Shown: piece after piece, positions 22,357 through 34,579 of the stretch
Layout of the letters: the number at the start of each line of letters is the position of its first letter
Position numbering within the stretch: position 1 is the stretch's first letter
Assembly: GCA_022592435.1 (NCBI GenBank)
Contig: JABYQS010000109.1
Location: 62,001 to 126,000, forward strand
Direction: 5' to 3'
DNA length: 64,000 nucleotides
Origin: Cerioporus squamosus
Taxonomy: Eukaryota > Basidiomycota > Agaricomycetes > Polyporales > Polyporaceae
The notes under the pieces: generated by a model
What the model saw: the letters and a program-made list of their open reading frames with translations, nothing else
What the model was told of the DNA's origin: nothing
The model's database searches: none
Translations under genes and position numbers: made by a program

Positions 22357-23792
22357 TTAATGAGGTATAGTAAATCTTGACTCCAAGCCTTCGTAGAGGC
22401 GATCCCTGATCACCCAGGGCGAGTCGTACCACATGCGCTTCTGAAACACAAGGTATTCAACGACGGGCTTGGGTTGACTCTCACCTACGCGAGCGCCAGT
22501 CTTTTTCGAGTACGTCTCCACGCTCTGGATGCGAGTTATGTTGAATACAGACGCATTAGAGACGATGGCCGTCAGACGCACCTGGAGCGTGTCGAAACGC
22601 ACGACAGCCTGAACAGCAAGCCGGCTGCCCATGCGCGGAGGCTTCACGCCGTAGTACGCCTCGATTGCCCGGATACTAACCACCCTGCATGGATTCCTCT
22701 CTCCGTGGAACTTCCAGACATTCACGTAGCGAGGATCCTGGGAGCGGATGAGCCGGATGTATTCGAGCTGTTGTTGTCCGCCAGTCAAGGTCTTGATGGT
22801 CTTCTCATCTCGTCTGCAATGTCATGAGTCAATGGCCGCGAGTGCAAGGAAGTTGGTGCACATACGCTGCGATTGCCTCGTTCACCTGCTTGTACACCTC
22901 CAGCGCTGCCCGTCGGAAAGGAGCCATCCAAGCGTCCGGTTTTGTGGATTGCGTCGCAAAAAGTTGCCATGACCATGGGGACTTGACCTTCACGCCGGGT
23001 ATTGACCGCGTCTTCGCAATCCGGTACATACTGTGCAGTGTCAACCTCCAGACGACTTGAGCTGCATATGAAGACTACTTACGCTATGACATTGTGCAGC
23101 CAATTGCGTTGTGTCTGAAGCACAGCCCGAAGGTGATCGAGAATGGTCGCACCCTCTTTCGACGACTTCCAGGTGGGGACATGAACATCTGTAAGTCGTC
23201 AGCAACGCGTAAGAGTTCGGTACACAGCCAATGACTGCAAGACTACTGCGTGCAGCGGTCGCGAGACGCAAGTATGTCTATTTAGCGGCGCACATGCGTG
23301 GCAGGCAAGGATATATATCTAGCTCAGGAGCACACGCATACACACGTATCTCGTGCACCTCCTTTCGCGTCCTGAACCGCGCCTGTGATCTTGCATCGTA
23401 GACTCGCCGCACATCCAGGGCACCAGTGGAGACATCATCATTGACTCACCAAGCAACTCGAGCGGTGCAGAGGAAATGTCCACATCGTTCGTCTCCGTCA
23501 TCCGGTGCAACGCCTCGATGCTCTTCAGGTCATCTTCTGTGCTCCTCTCGGTCGCAGTGTCCTCCTTTGCAGCCTGCTGGGGCGTGGTGGCCTTTCCAGC
23601 CTTCCGAGAGGTCGAGGGCGGCGCCGTCGCGTGGACGGCAGGCTTCTCCTTGAGCTTTTGCGCGGCAGCGGGAGTAGAGTAGCGGCGATGCTGAAGAATG
23701 AGCGTAGCAGACCATGTGCGAGACAGTGAGCTAGAGCTGCCAGCTACGCGGCCGACGACGTCGAGACATCTTCGGGACGTGTGGAGGGACAT
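22357..23792 (-). CDS. MBA1: Mitochondrial mL45/MBA1-like Tim44-domain protein
   Basis: Four exons: 23450-23792, 23083-23188, 22866-23030 and 22357-22813, giving 356 residues. The first 45 residues form a mitochondrial presequence (MSLHTSRRCLDVVGRVAG, Arg and Ser, no acid until later). A Gln/Ala/Lys/Thr linker follows. The Tim44-like domain includes VPTWKSSKEG, KSPWSWQLFAT, AFRRAALEVYKQVNEAIAA-like helices and RMGSRLAVQAVVRFDTLQ. In this family the domain sits at the tunnel exit of the mitochondrial large ribosomal subunit and helps insert nascent proteins into the inner membrane. Intron 1 is long (261 nt), while the others are 52 nt. It is divergent from a MIX17-type gene, which is also mitochondrial, with only 220 bases between the start codons. 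Confidence 0.85.
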
Positions 23793-24012
23793 GGTCGCCG
23801 TGGCAAGCAGCGAGCAGAGCGCCCCGGACGTTACCGGACAGTGCTGGAAGCTTGTGCAGAGCCAATCAGAGCCAGGCGCTGACCACGCACATGGCACGCA
23901 CGTGGGCGTTCGGCCTGAATTTGTGCGCGTCGACGTCGCCGATGTGCCGCGTCTGCACATCTTGCTTGCACACCACCACCTCCCTCTCCTCCTGAACTCC
24001 TCCTTGACCACT
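23793..24012. promoter_or_regulatory. Shared divergent promoter of mL45 and MIX17 genes
   Basis: Only 220 bases separate the two start codons, so both transcripts must start inside this stretch. It contains a TC-rich leader just before the MIX17 ATG. No clear TATA box is seen in either direction. Confidence 0.6.
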
Positions 24013-24655
24013 ATGCCTGTAAGTCACACAACAGTTCGCAGTGGTTGCGACAACTAATCTGACTCTTGCAACAGCGTCAGTCTCGCTCTCGTGCTGCTCC
24101 CGCTGCCCGTCCTGCAGCTGCGGCTCCCCAGCAGTCCCGTGGCGCACATACCATGGCTGCTCCCCCACCCGCGGCAGCCCACCCGCCTGCCCACCACGCA
24201 CCCCCCGTTCCGCCCCAAGCCCAGGCTGCCCAGGGCAAGGAGCCTGGCATGCTCGCACAGATGGCTGCTACCGCGGGTTCAGTTGCTGTAGGTTCCACGA
24301 TTGGTCACGGTCTGTCGAACATGCTCTTCGGCAGCTCCCACTCTGCACCTGCGGCCCCCGAGGCCCCCGCTGCACCTCCAGTCCAGCAGCAGTCGTCGTA
24401 CCAGCCCCAGGGTATTAGCTGCGAGCTCCAGGCGAAGGGTGAGTAACGCGTCGCTGTCATTCCGAACGTCCGACATGCTGACCAATCGCGTGTGACTGCA
24501 GAGTTCACGAAGTGTCTCGAGTCGGCGGACATTAACTCTTGCTCCTGGTATCTGGAGCAGCTCAAGGCTGTAAGTTCGCTGTGTGTCATGTCCGTCGCTG
24601 GGACCCGCTGACTGTTGCTCTTCTCCAGTGTCAAGCCGCGGCCGCCCGGTACTAG
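24013..24655 (+). CDS. MIX17: MIX17 / CHCHD2-type twin-cysteine protein
   Basis: Four exons: 24013-24018 (two codons), 24075-24438, 24502-24569 and 24629-24655, giving 154 residues. It starts MPRQRSRSRAAPA, the hallmark of MIX17/CHCHD2 proteins. An Ala/Pro/Gln-rich segment follows, then a small hydrophobic helix (MAATAGSVAVGSTIGHGLSN), then the CHCH domain with four cysteines (ISCELQAKEFTKC and SCSWYLEQLKAC). Such proteins are imported into the mitochondrial intermembrane space by the Mia40 disulfide relay and support respiratory complexes. Spacing between cysteines 1-2 and 3-4 is nine residues, as expected, but only eight between 2 and 3. The ATG is followed after one codon by an intron. Confidence 0.92.
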
Positions 24656-27600
24656 ACGCCTCCGTCCGTCGGTGCTTCTCCGTACGAGGTTTAGGGTAAC
24701 TAGGTTGTTCCCAGCTAATGTAGCGTTATGAAGCCACGCAAGTCATAATGCGATTCCCCCTTCTCCTTCAGACTTTACTTCAAGCGACGAGAGTGTGCTG
24801 CATCATGTTACTAAGCCCGAGGACATCGCTGTCTGCGACGTGTTCTTGAACCAGCGTGCACTTCCATCGTGGCCTATTGCAGTCACCTCAGGATATGAGG
24901 CGACATTCTCGTGCGCGTCGTTATCCCCGAGCAAAAATCCTGATTGGCCAAATCAACTCAATTGCGGAGGTCAGATTCTCACAGAGCGTTTACGTCCGCG
25001 CGTATGAAGAGAAGATTCTTAGGAAGCTCGCAAGGTTCGTCTTTTGTGTACACTAACCAAAGCTAGAAGCTGAGACCTGAGGTGCACTTCACGGCAGAAA
25101 GACCCCCGGCCTTCGCCCCTCTGAACTCTTGTCATTGTCGGGTGACTGCCGATTCCTGGCCGGTCGCCCCCCATGCACCATCTGGAGAGGCTCTCGTATG
25201 TTGCTGTCTTTCCGGTCGATGTCCATGGCATGGGATGATTGGAACGGTCGACGACTACGTGCATGTGTCTCGCTACGGACTACCAGTCGGTCCATCCTCT
25301 CACTGACATCACGCTTCTAGGGCAGCATGTCAATATTCTGTCGGACTCTTCGACCGTTACCCAAGGCTCAGACTCGTCCATCTCGTCGCCGCAGCGACTA
25401 CTCCGTCCGTCGCTGAGTGCGGCCCAGAACACAGTCGACCTCTTGCTTTTGACAGAGGGACGTAAATAGTTGCTTCGCGCGGTTCTTCCGGAACACTGAA
25501 TGTGGATTTGGGGCACGGGAGCTGTTCTGCAGATTGCGGTACTGCAACTGTCAATGACCTACGGAATACCGGAGGTGCCTCCGACCGTAGGGCTGTATCC
25601 CTGTGCAACAGGGGCGCACGTCGTAGCCTGGCTGGGCGTGGAATGTGGCTGACCACCTGGTGCGCCCTTCCATCCGTTGACATTCGCTGCTAGTGGCGGC
25701 ATCTAGAAGACCGTCAGGTCTGTCGTCCAAGGGACAATGTCAGTCCTGTACGTCTGCTTCCGCTCGAACCATATACATAGTCTAGTGAAGGTTTCATGCC
25801 GTGATTGTGAGCTGGAGTCCTCCGTTCTGCGACCGCACCGAAACATGGCGTCCGGAGTTGGTTATGGTTGGTTCCAGGGTCAGCGCGTTGTTAGGCGCCG
25901 GTTCAGCGTCTTGGCCTCTGACCACCATCTTGACGGCCGACTCTTTCCTATATGCTGTCCGTGAACACAATGAAGAGTCCTCGAGGATTCGTACAGTTAC
26001 ACAGGGCCACCAGGAGGCAGTTGCAGCCCAGAAACGGTATGTGACATCCGCATGGGAAAGTTCTGCGCTATTGTCTTCGCCCACCTCTGCCGAACCCATG
26101 ACCGCCGATGACTCAACGATACGTCCATGAGAACTCAAAATCAGGTTGAGGTTGGCACAGAAGATACTGCAACTCTCCTGGACTGCATAGAGTCGGGCTC
26201 TGACAAAGGGATGGCCACATGTGGCCACGGAGGTGCGCCTAGTGCTCGTTCCACGCACCGATCCGTTCAGTAGCCACGCACGCACTGACCACACACTCGG
26301 CTTCCAGGGAGGCTTCGCACTTCTCTGCACGTTCCACGGAACACCAAGAGTCTTGGGTTATAGGGTAACAATTACGGGACCGAACCCAATTGCGCATCTC
26401 GAAGTCCGCAACCGGCCCCCGACAACCATCGCTCGTCGTCGCAGTCGACCGTCCCCAGGTCCCGTGTCCACATGCACAACTGCGGAGGTTGCCGACGGCA
26501 TGCACCAGCATAATTAACGGAAACCCGACGTCTTCTTCCGGCGCATACAGTTGGGTGTTCCGTCGCGGTCCACCAATCGCAGGTGCCCCGAGCATGGGAG
26601 TTCCGTCGTGTCTTTATGGTCGCCTCTGCTGGCCGTCTCGCGAGCACTGAATTGAAAGAACATTCCGTAAGCTCGATCTCCTCTGTCCCGCATATACTCC
26701 GTTGCGGTGGTCCTGACCGACTTGCTGGTCCTCTAGGGCTTCTCTCTCCATCGGCAACGGTCGTCCGCCGACTTGTCGACCTGCCTCGGTAGCCCCTGAA
26801 CGTATGAATGTGGGATCCAGCTGCCTCTTTGTTATTCGAGCTCCCAGGCAAGGCACCTCCACTATAGCCATCGGCGGCCAACCGCTTGTGCTCGCTTCGT
26901 CTATACAGGCCCGGAGATGTCAAAACGCGCTTCTCGTCGCTTGCAAGTGTCCCTCGAGGAAGCCCAGTCGGGTTCACGGCGCAAATTTGGCGACATGGAG
27001 ACTGTGCGGTCCGCCGACTCCCCGCCTGCCTCGTTGCTACTGAACGGCCTGATCTGCGTTCCGCCCATCTTGGCTTCTTCCCACGCCCTCCCTTGTGACC
27101 GAGGACATTCCCCGACATCCGGTTCCTCCTGCAGTGTCGTCCGCTGGATGTGAACCGCTGTGCGGAGCTCGCCCAGCGTGCTTCTGCGCGAATGCCACCG
27201 CAATCTTGTCTTATCTCCGGTGCAGCTGGTCGACGACCGTCCGCTACCCGACGACGTGGTGCGTTCGCACTTTCTGGCTTCTCTTCCTACTGGGCCTCGA
27301 ATGACAGAATACGTACTTGCGGAGATTGCTACTGGCTGCGCGGTTCCGGGGTGCCAACGTTCTCTGCGCCTTCGCGTACGACGCCGCTTCAGACCGCGTC
27401 ATACGCACGGCACCGTTGGGTATCATGCCCCGCTCAACACTCGCGTCACTCCCACGTCGTGGTCCGGTGACGCAGTGCGCTGCAGGCCCGAGGTGGTCTT
27501 CCGGTCCCGACACAAACAGTGCCGGCATAGGTGTGCGCCTGAGGTTCGACCATCTCCTCGGGGTCATCGTCAATGAAACGAATCCAGAAGGACGATGCCA

Positions 27601-29349
27601 AGTTCGACGACGCTTCGGGCTTCTCGATCCTTCGCTCCAGTGAGTCTTCTTCATTTTGTCTCCAAGACGTCTCGCTTCTGCGCTGACATATGATTCGGCG
27701 AAGCCAGCAGGTCGATTCCCTCCACCTGGTGTCTGTACCCGTCGTCGTCAAAGGGATGGGGCATTCGCAGTACGTCTTTCCCTTCGAACGACAGTCAGAT
27801 GATATGTCGCGGATCCCCAGCTCCCTATCCCGTACCGCATGGCGAATATCCTGAGCAGGAAGGCACCTCTCTACAATCTCCGAGACAGCCATGAGCTTCT
27901 ATGACACTGAGCATTCGTGCCGCCCGGCTGCATCATCATCGATACTGGGGTCAAATTGGGGTCCCTATGACGATTTCCTTGACCCTCAGTGGACGAGCAG
28001 GTCCACAATTTCGGGAGCTAGGAACAGGAACGGGCGTTCCAAGATATGGGACCAGCCACAGGCCTCGTCGCGTGCATGTTTGTGGCGCTCGTTGCACGAC
28101 GACAGGGCTGTAGGGTCGCGGGAAGCACCACAGACCCAGACTCACGCATGTTGCATCATCGATTGCGGATGAATCCCGTTCGGAGTTGCTTGTTCAGCAT
28201 GCAATGTCTCAAGGTCATCGAGGAGACACGACCGACGATGACTTGCACAACCGTATGTGCTGTGGCCGGATGCGCAGGACCACCGACTTCACCTTCTTTC
28301 GCCGATCTCAGCCTTATCCCGCATCGAGATCATTCGGTATCGTCAAATATGCCATCACTGCGGGTTATCAACACTACGCGGGTTTTCTGCGTGTCTACTG
28401 TACCCCACTGCTGGTCTGATGCGCTCTACTGGTACGACTCCGAAAGCCGTCGAAGTCCAGACGTCCGACCGATTACTATGTGGTGATTGAACAGTTGTGT
28501 CATCGGTCCGCTGACAAGATTCCTTTCCCACCGCCTCGTACCCGTGATGCCGATATGAACCTCTCCGGATACTCCGCCGTGAAAGTGGCGATCCAATGTG
28601 GTTCACGAACTTCACAGGAGTGCTTCGACAGACGAAGAGTCGGGAAGGACTGCGGCAGGAACCATTCCACGACGGACTTCGCGCGAGGAAGCCCGTTGTA
28701 CGCGTTGAACGTGGCAGGTAAGCGCCTGGTTGTGACGTGAATCTATCTCCAGGAAGGCGTTCTGATCTGCCTTGCGTGGTGGGAGATTCCGTTAGCTTCC
28801 GGGCCGCTTGAACAAAGTAGCCCACAGAAGGGGCAGATTCGTCAAGGTTTCGTTTTGGCTCGCGGAAATGAAGGGCGCATGGGGCTGCGAATGAATGGCA
28901 TGAGAGCGTCGACAGGCAACAAGCTTCGGTCGTGACTGGAACGCAGCGAATGCGGCCGTTGCAGAGGCTGCGAGGCGGAGGCTGGCAGATTTGCAGATGC
29001 GGGGAGGGGAATGCCCAGATTGTGGCCGGGGTTTCCTGCCAAACGCGGCGGCGGGCTGTAGCGAGCCAACCAGAAGCGCGGCTGGCTCTCGCGTGGCGTC
29101 TGTCCCCTGATCCCGCGGCTGCACGCCCTCCAATCGGGCATGTTCTCACCGGCTGATCCCAGGTCAAGGGACTAGCGCGGTACCGTCGACGCGGGTCTCT
29201 CTCCGCGCGCGAATATAAGCCTCATGGACGCCGACCTGAACACCGTTCGCCAATGTCTTGCTGTCGGCCGGCATTCACCACCATTTCTCTTGCTTTCTGA
29301 ATTTCTTTCTTTCGCTCGCCCCGTCCTGTCTGCATGACCATCGCGTGCG
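24656..29349. other. 4.7 kb without a recognisable gene
   Basis: The longest stretch here without an assigned gene. Open frames of 130-270 codons exist on both strands (for example 28355-29167 minus and 26372-27118 minus). They overlap each other, are rich in Arg/Ser/Pro, mostly lack an ATG near the start, and show no domain. I found no long terminal repeats, terminal inverted repeats or transposase motifs by eye. It may be a decayed mobile element, a non-coding RNA region or a fast-evolving lineage-specific gene. Confidence 0.4.
29211..29220 (+). promoter_or_regulatory. TATA-like box of the arrestin-like gene
   Basis: AATATAAGC lies about 130 bases upstream of the start codon at 29350. A start about 30 bases further would exclude the upstream ATG at 29224. 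Confidence 0.5.
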
Positions 29350-31113
29350 ATGCTCCGTCGGCCCACCCTTCGCGTTGACCCCAGCATTGTGAAGGAGAAG
29401 GACGCCCCGCCGCCCCCTCCTCTCCCTTCCGACGTCGAGTACCCACACAACTCCGTCTTCCGGTGAGCACTCTTCAGTCCCTACCCCAACATACCCACCC
29501 ACGAACTCCCCCAGCTCCTCGCAGTTGGAGGTCCATGTGCGGAGCCCGTCAGTCAAGATCCACCGCGCAGCCAACTACGACATCCGATCTCTGCCTGTCT
29601 TCGGTGATCATGACAAGGTGACAGGCAAGGTCCTCCTTGACGTCGGTCTGTGCGCAACGCCAGGGCGTTTGACGATCCTCGTATGTGTGCCTGTCCATGC
29701 AATCGCGATTCAGCTCGCCTTATCACCGTACCTGGCCCACAGCTTCAGGGAAGCTTCGTCTACCTGTCACCCAACGTCGGCAAGTCCGAGCTCGACGACT
29801 ACGTCGAGTCACCACGCGTGGACAAGAACAGGCATGTCTTCTTCACGTCCGTCGACACCCGCCCCACGGGGGAGCTCGAGAGCCCCCGATCCACGACGTC
29901 GCTTCGCGACGCGTTTTTTGCTGCCAGCGTACGCGGACGCGGACGGGAGCGTCGTCCAAGTCAGACAGGGATACGCGGCGCGCTTCGGCCGTTTGCATTC
30001 GCGTTCGATATCCCCCGGTCGGAGCAGTCTGGTCAGGAGCTACCTCCGACGTTCTCATCTGTTACAACGGGGGAGTGCGGTCCACGATCTCGCCCGTGTG
30101 TTGAGCGCGCAGAGGTGTCGTACAGTGTCACGGCTGTATGGGAAGCTGCTGATGGCAGTGACAGAGTACTGTAAGCACTTGGAATTGTTTCACTTCCCTG
30201 CAGATACTGATATCTGTCCTGTCGAAGTGTCGAGGCGCCCATTATCTACCAGCCTGACCCCGACTTCGAATCCTTCGATGGACGTGCACATTCGGAGTCA
30301 TGGCTCGAGATCCCCCTCAGAGCTGACCGACAGCTGCCCATGACATGTTGCGTAAGCTCTGGTCCGATTACAAGCTGACATTACCGAGGCTGATCACTGA
30401 AATGCCAGGTCACTCTTCCCCATCCGGCGACCTTCTCCCGCTCAAGTTCAATATCATATTTCGTCGTGTTCACCACGACCCCACGGTCGTCGACCCTCTC
30501 CCGAGAGATCGCGTCTGATGCGACCATCTCCGTTTCACTTCTACGCGAGGTCCGCATCGACGCCATCATACCGCGTTATACAACACCCACCACGTCGTCG
30601 ACGCCGTCGACATCAAGTGACGAGTCCGACTTGCCGCCTGTATCCTCGCGCCGGCTGTTGAGGCGGGTCGTCAAGAGCTCTGGAACGAATAGCCGGTCAG
30701 CCTCGCTCACGCGTACCACTAGCCGCACGCGAGCGGGCGGAACGCCGCAGGAGAAGCCTCTCCCGCAGCTCCCCGGTCCGGGAATATCGGAGTCGCGCGC
30801 CCTCTATACCGACGTGTGCGTCGGGTTCCCAAAACGTCCCAGGTATCGTTGCGAGCCAGGCCAGAGACACCCCACGCTGGAGGAGCACAAGGCGCTACCA
30901 GACGGCTTGTACAAGGGCAAGATTCAACTCGAGAAGCACATGCTTCCGACGTTCGACTGGGCTGGCGTGCACGTCAAGGTGTGTTCCTGCCTGCTACCAC
31001 TGTCGTCGTCAAGTGCGAGGCTAACGCGGGCATGGTTGCAGTACTACCTCGACGTCTCGGTGATCTTTGGCCAAGACCAGATGCGCGCTCGCGTGCCTCT
31101 GCGCATATCATGA
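29350..31113 (+). CDS. Arrestin-like protein
   Basis: Six exons: 29350-29462, 29515-29680, 29743-30170, 30228-30351, 30409-30978 and 31042-31113, giving 490 residues. The N-terminal arrestin fold shows VKIHRAANYDIRSLPVFGD, KVTGKVLLDV and LQGSFVYLSP. The middle has FAFDIPRSEQSGQELPPTF and VSYSVTAVWEA. The C-terminal fold has VTLPHPATFSRSSSISYFVVF and ends with YYLDVSVIFGQDQMRARVPL. A Ser/Thr-rich insert lies at about residues 310-390. Fungal alpha-arrestins act as adaptors that bring ubiquitin ligases to membrane transporters. I see no PPxY motif, so that role is inferred from the fold only. The ATG at 29350 was chosen over one at 29335 that opens a short frame. Confidence 0.85.
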
Positions 31114-32507
31114 CATTGACGTATCTCCACGCTACTGCAGGCCCACGGACACTCTTCTCCTACTCTCTCGCCTTCTCCCTCACTCCCGCATAACTTGGTC
31201 ACTTATTCGTTCTATTTTAACTCAACTGCACTTCCCCGGACTTCAATTGTACAAAATTCAGCAATCGCTCCGCAACCACACCCACACACGATACCCTACC
31301 TCCCCGCTTGTACGCGACGACGCCTGCCTGCACACCTGCATAAGTACTACCGTTCGTACGATCCGTTCTCTACCCCTGACCGCTGCCTACTACTCGTACA
31401 TTTCCCCCTTACCCTCTGTCTCTGTCTGCCTCTGACTCTGCGTGCCCTGCCCCGCCGCCTCGGTGACACCTCTTGGCGCTCTCGTTCTCCCTCTGCATGC
31501 TGTCCTTCTTGCTCTTGTCGTCACATATGCACGGGTCCGTATCTATGCATGCCGCCGCAGTCGGCACTTTCGTCTGGCTAGTTCACTCAGCACGCCCGTC
31601 CGCGTCCAAGTGTGACATTCGTGCTCCCTCCAGATCGCGCATTCGAGCAACCCACAATGATGCATAGCGCCGCGGGCTCGTCGGGTTGTCGGGTTGCTGA
31701 CTTCCGGCGATGCCTGTCCTCCGCCAGCTGAGCCTTTCGTAATGACTGAGTCAGTGCGACACGCCGTCGCGAAGGCGGGGCGACAGCGGGTCCCGCCAGC
31801 GACGTTTGTTCGCCGTCATCAGAAGCGTATGTAGAGTGCAGGACGGGTTGAATGCCCACGCTTTTTCATTTTGTCGCCCGCTGCGGTATCCTTCGAAGAA
31901 AGATCGAAGCAAGTGCGGGAGTCGAGGTAATCAATGCGTTCCGCTGGCGATTACGTCGTGGGCGGGGGAGCGGGGGAAAATTGCGACTGGGTTCATTTCA
32001 ATACTTCCAGCCTACCCGCGCTACCAGCCGACATTGGATCTCATTCACTCAATGTACTACCGTTAACCGTAGATGTCGCGTCGCGTCGTCCCAGCGCATT
32101 CGCAGACTCCGCTATCGTCCGTGGCCTCTGCTTCATCCGGAGGGAACGTGAGGGCTTGCAGATCAGGCGTTGCACAACTACTCGACATCAGCTCTCGTCA
32201 CACGCAGGTGCAAGACTGTTGACCAAGGCCTCTGTGCGCGCGAACGCTACCCCAGTGGGCGATTCAGAAGTGTCACGAGATGCACGTAGTGAGTCGTAGG
32301 GTTCGTCGTCCACTCTGGAGTCTGCGGAGGGATGATATCAGTAGGCTTTGCCGAAGGGGCCGGAGTCACTCAGTTATCCTCAGGAAGTCGGAGTGTAGAT
32401 TGGCTGCTGAAGTCGTGAATAGATAGTACGTCAGACTGCGTACAGTATGAGTATCAAGATGTGTATGCTAAGTGAGAGTTATCGGAACCCTGGAAATTCA
32501 CGTCCAC
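31114..32507. other. Intergenic, no gene recognised
   Basis: About 1.4 kb between the convergent ends of the arrestin-like and polygalacturonase genes. The first 350 bases are C/T-rich and may include a long 3' untranslated region. No gene was accepted. Confidence 0.5.
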
Positions 32508-34579
32508 TCAGGAGCTAGGTGCGGTACAGTTGAAGTCGAGCTAAAATGCGAAGATCGAGGTCAGCTTAGAACTCGCGCAACAAGAGACAGATTGGACCAA
32601 GACACAGCGGGGGAAACGCACCTGGGCCTGTGTAGCGATATTCTTGCAAATATACTCCGTCGAGGTCGCGTTGCCCCCAGCAGTGAGGTGCGTGCCTGTC
32701 GCGGTGATGTCGTTGCACGTCGCCGAGCACTCAAGGTCGACCACAACGCTGCCCTCCGTGCCGGAGGACGTTCCAGAGACATTGTAGTCTGTGCGAAAGA
32801 AGGAACGTGAGCACGGTCGCACAGCGCAGCACGTGAAAGACGTACAGTGAACATCGGAGATGCTCAGGTTGCTCGGATACTGCGCACACACGTCTGCGTC
32901 GGTGGAGTAGCACTGTAGAGTGGGGGTCAGATGACAAAGGCGACTGCGCCATACTCGTACTTGCCTGATTGATAAGTATCGGGTTGACGACGTTCTGAAC
33001 TATGTAACGAGACCCAGCGGATAAGATCTGCTTGTTATTAACGAAGAGCGAGGAACGCACCATAGAAGTCCCTGAACGTGATGTTCCTGACGTAGCCAGT
33101 ACCACCGCCGATAGTGCTCTCTGCAGACAAACATGCCGGGTCAGCGCTCCTCACGACATGACGAGGGAGTTGCAGGGAACATACGAGGGTTGGGATTCCC
33201 GCCAAACACCTTGATGCGGGCGCCGTTCTGCGCATTGAGCATCGTGATATTCTTCACGAACACATTCGCGACGATGTCCATCTCGCCTGCGTACTAGGAG
33301 GAGCGCGGTGGGTGATCAGTGGAGGGAGAGGGCATGAAGATGCATCCGTACCTGGCCAAGACTGCCGACGGAGATGCCGTGAGAGCCGTTGCACCACATG
33401 TTCTGGACAATGATGTTGGTGCTGTTTGGCTTGAACGCTAGCTTCTGTGTGAGTAAGGCAGGTATTATCTGCAAGGCGATAATAGATACCCACAGACACA
33501 GTCGTCGTCATTATTCACGTGTGAGTCTTCGACGGTCACGTAGGAGGAGCGGTAGATGTCCCATCCATCTATGTCCAAACGGAAGTTAGGCAGGTAGCAG
33601 AGCTCATGACACCATATCTGCATACCTGAGTTTGCGGTCGGAGAACTCGAATACGAGACCGTGTTGATGCTAAGAGGTGATTAGCGATTAGTGAGAGAGT
33701 GGCAGTAAGCCGATTAAGACCAACCGAATATTCCTGTACGTGACATGCGAGCTCTGATACACAAACTGTAACCACATATCTTGAGAAACGACCGCGCGGT
33801 TACACATGAGCATCACCTACGTTGTTCTGACAGAAGAGAGTGTATCAGCAAGGTCGAGCAACGGCCGGCAAGCAACGACGTACCCAGAACGGCGAGCCAA
33901 TCTGCCTGATGTTCTCGATCTTGACATTCGTGGCATTTCCTACCGTGAGTGGGATGGGTCGTGCGAAGGTCGTAGAAGAGCCGCCAGCAGTGCCGGAGTC
34001 CTGATTGTGTAGCAACCAGCATTAAGTGACATGACGGCGAGTGGAAGATCAGGGCTACCCACGTGTGTATTGTTGTACGTATCCCACCAGACCTGACCAT
34101 TACCGTCAATCGTTCCACCACCATACAGGTGAATGTCCTTTCCCGACAGCCACCAGAAGGTTGTACTGCAAAGCATGATCAGAAGTAGATATTGAGTTGT
34201 CAGAATCATAGAACGTACGCATTCTGGTAGGTGAGGTACAGGCTCTGAGGCGACCACTTCGCAATGTCCGGTGTGTACTGAACTGAACGCGGGGTCAATC
34301 GAGGACGCGACGGGGAGCACTCGCACCACACTCACTGGTACCGGTCAACTCAATCTCGACGTCGTCCAGGTTTTCGGTTATGAGAAGAGTATCGACCACG
34401 TAGTACTTGTCCAGGACAATCTTCGACTTCTTCGCACACTTCTTGAACGCGGCGTTAATAGCTGGGCCGTCGTCCTCGCCACCACCAATCGCAGGGACAT
34501 TGCACGTCTTGCGTGTAGAAGTAGTGCGCGCGAGCGCAAATGCAGTCAAAGCGGTAAGGATGAGGAACATGGCGAACAT
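32508..34579 (-). CDS. GH28 exo-polygalacturonase, secreted
   Basis: Fifteen exons: 34336-34579, 34219-34282, 34063-34165, 33884-34000, 33821-33826, 33725-33765, 33626-33669, 33494-33568, 33352-33437, 33185-33293, 33061-33120, 32965-32999, 32846-32912, 32622-32788 and 32508-32540. All phases agree and give 416 residues. It starts with a signal peptide ([17 protein letters not shown]). GH28 catalytic segments follow in order: [27 protein letters not shown] and [19 protein letters not shown] is typical of exo-acting members, which release galacturonic acid from pectin ends outside the cell. Exon 5 has only 6 nt. The intron at 32913-32964 begins GCAAGT, so it is GC-AG. The usual NTD reads NSD here. 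Confidence 0.93.

Noticed and set aside
26372..27118. 248-codon open frame on the minus strand
   Set aside because: No motif, overlapping open frames on the plus strand, and no flanking splice series.
28355..29167. 270-codon open frame on the minus strand
   Set aside because: Arg/Ser/Pro-rich, no domain, and another frame is open over the same bases. GC-rich DNA easily gives such frames.
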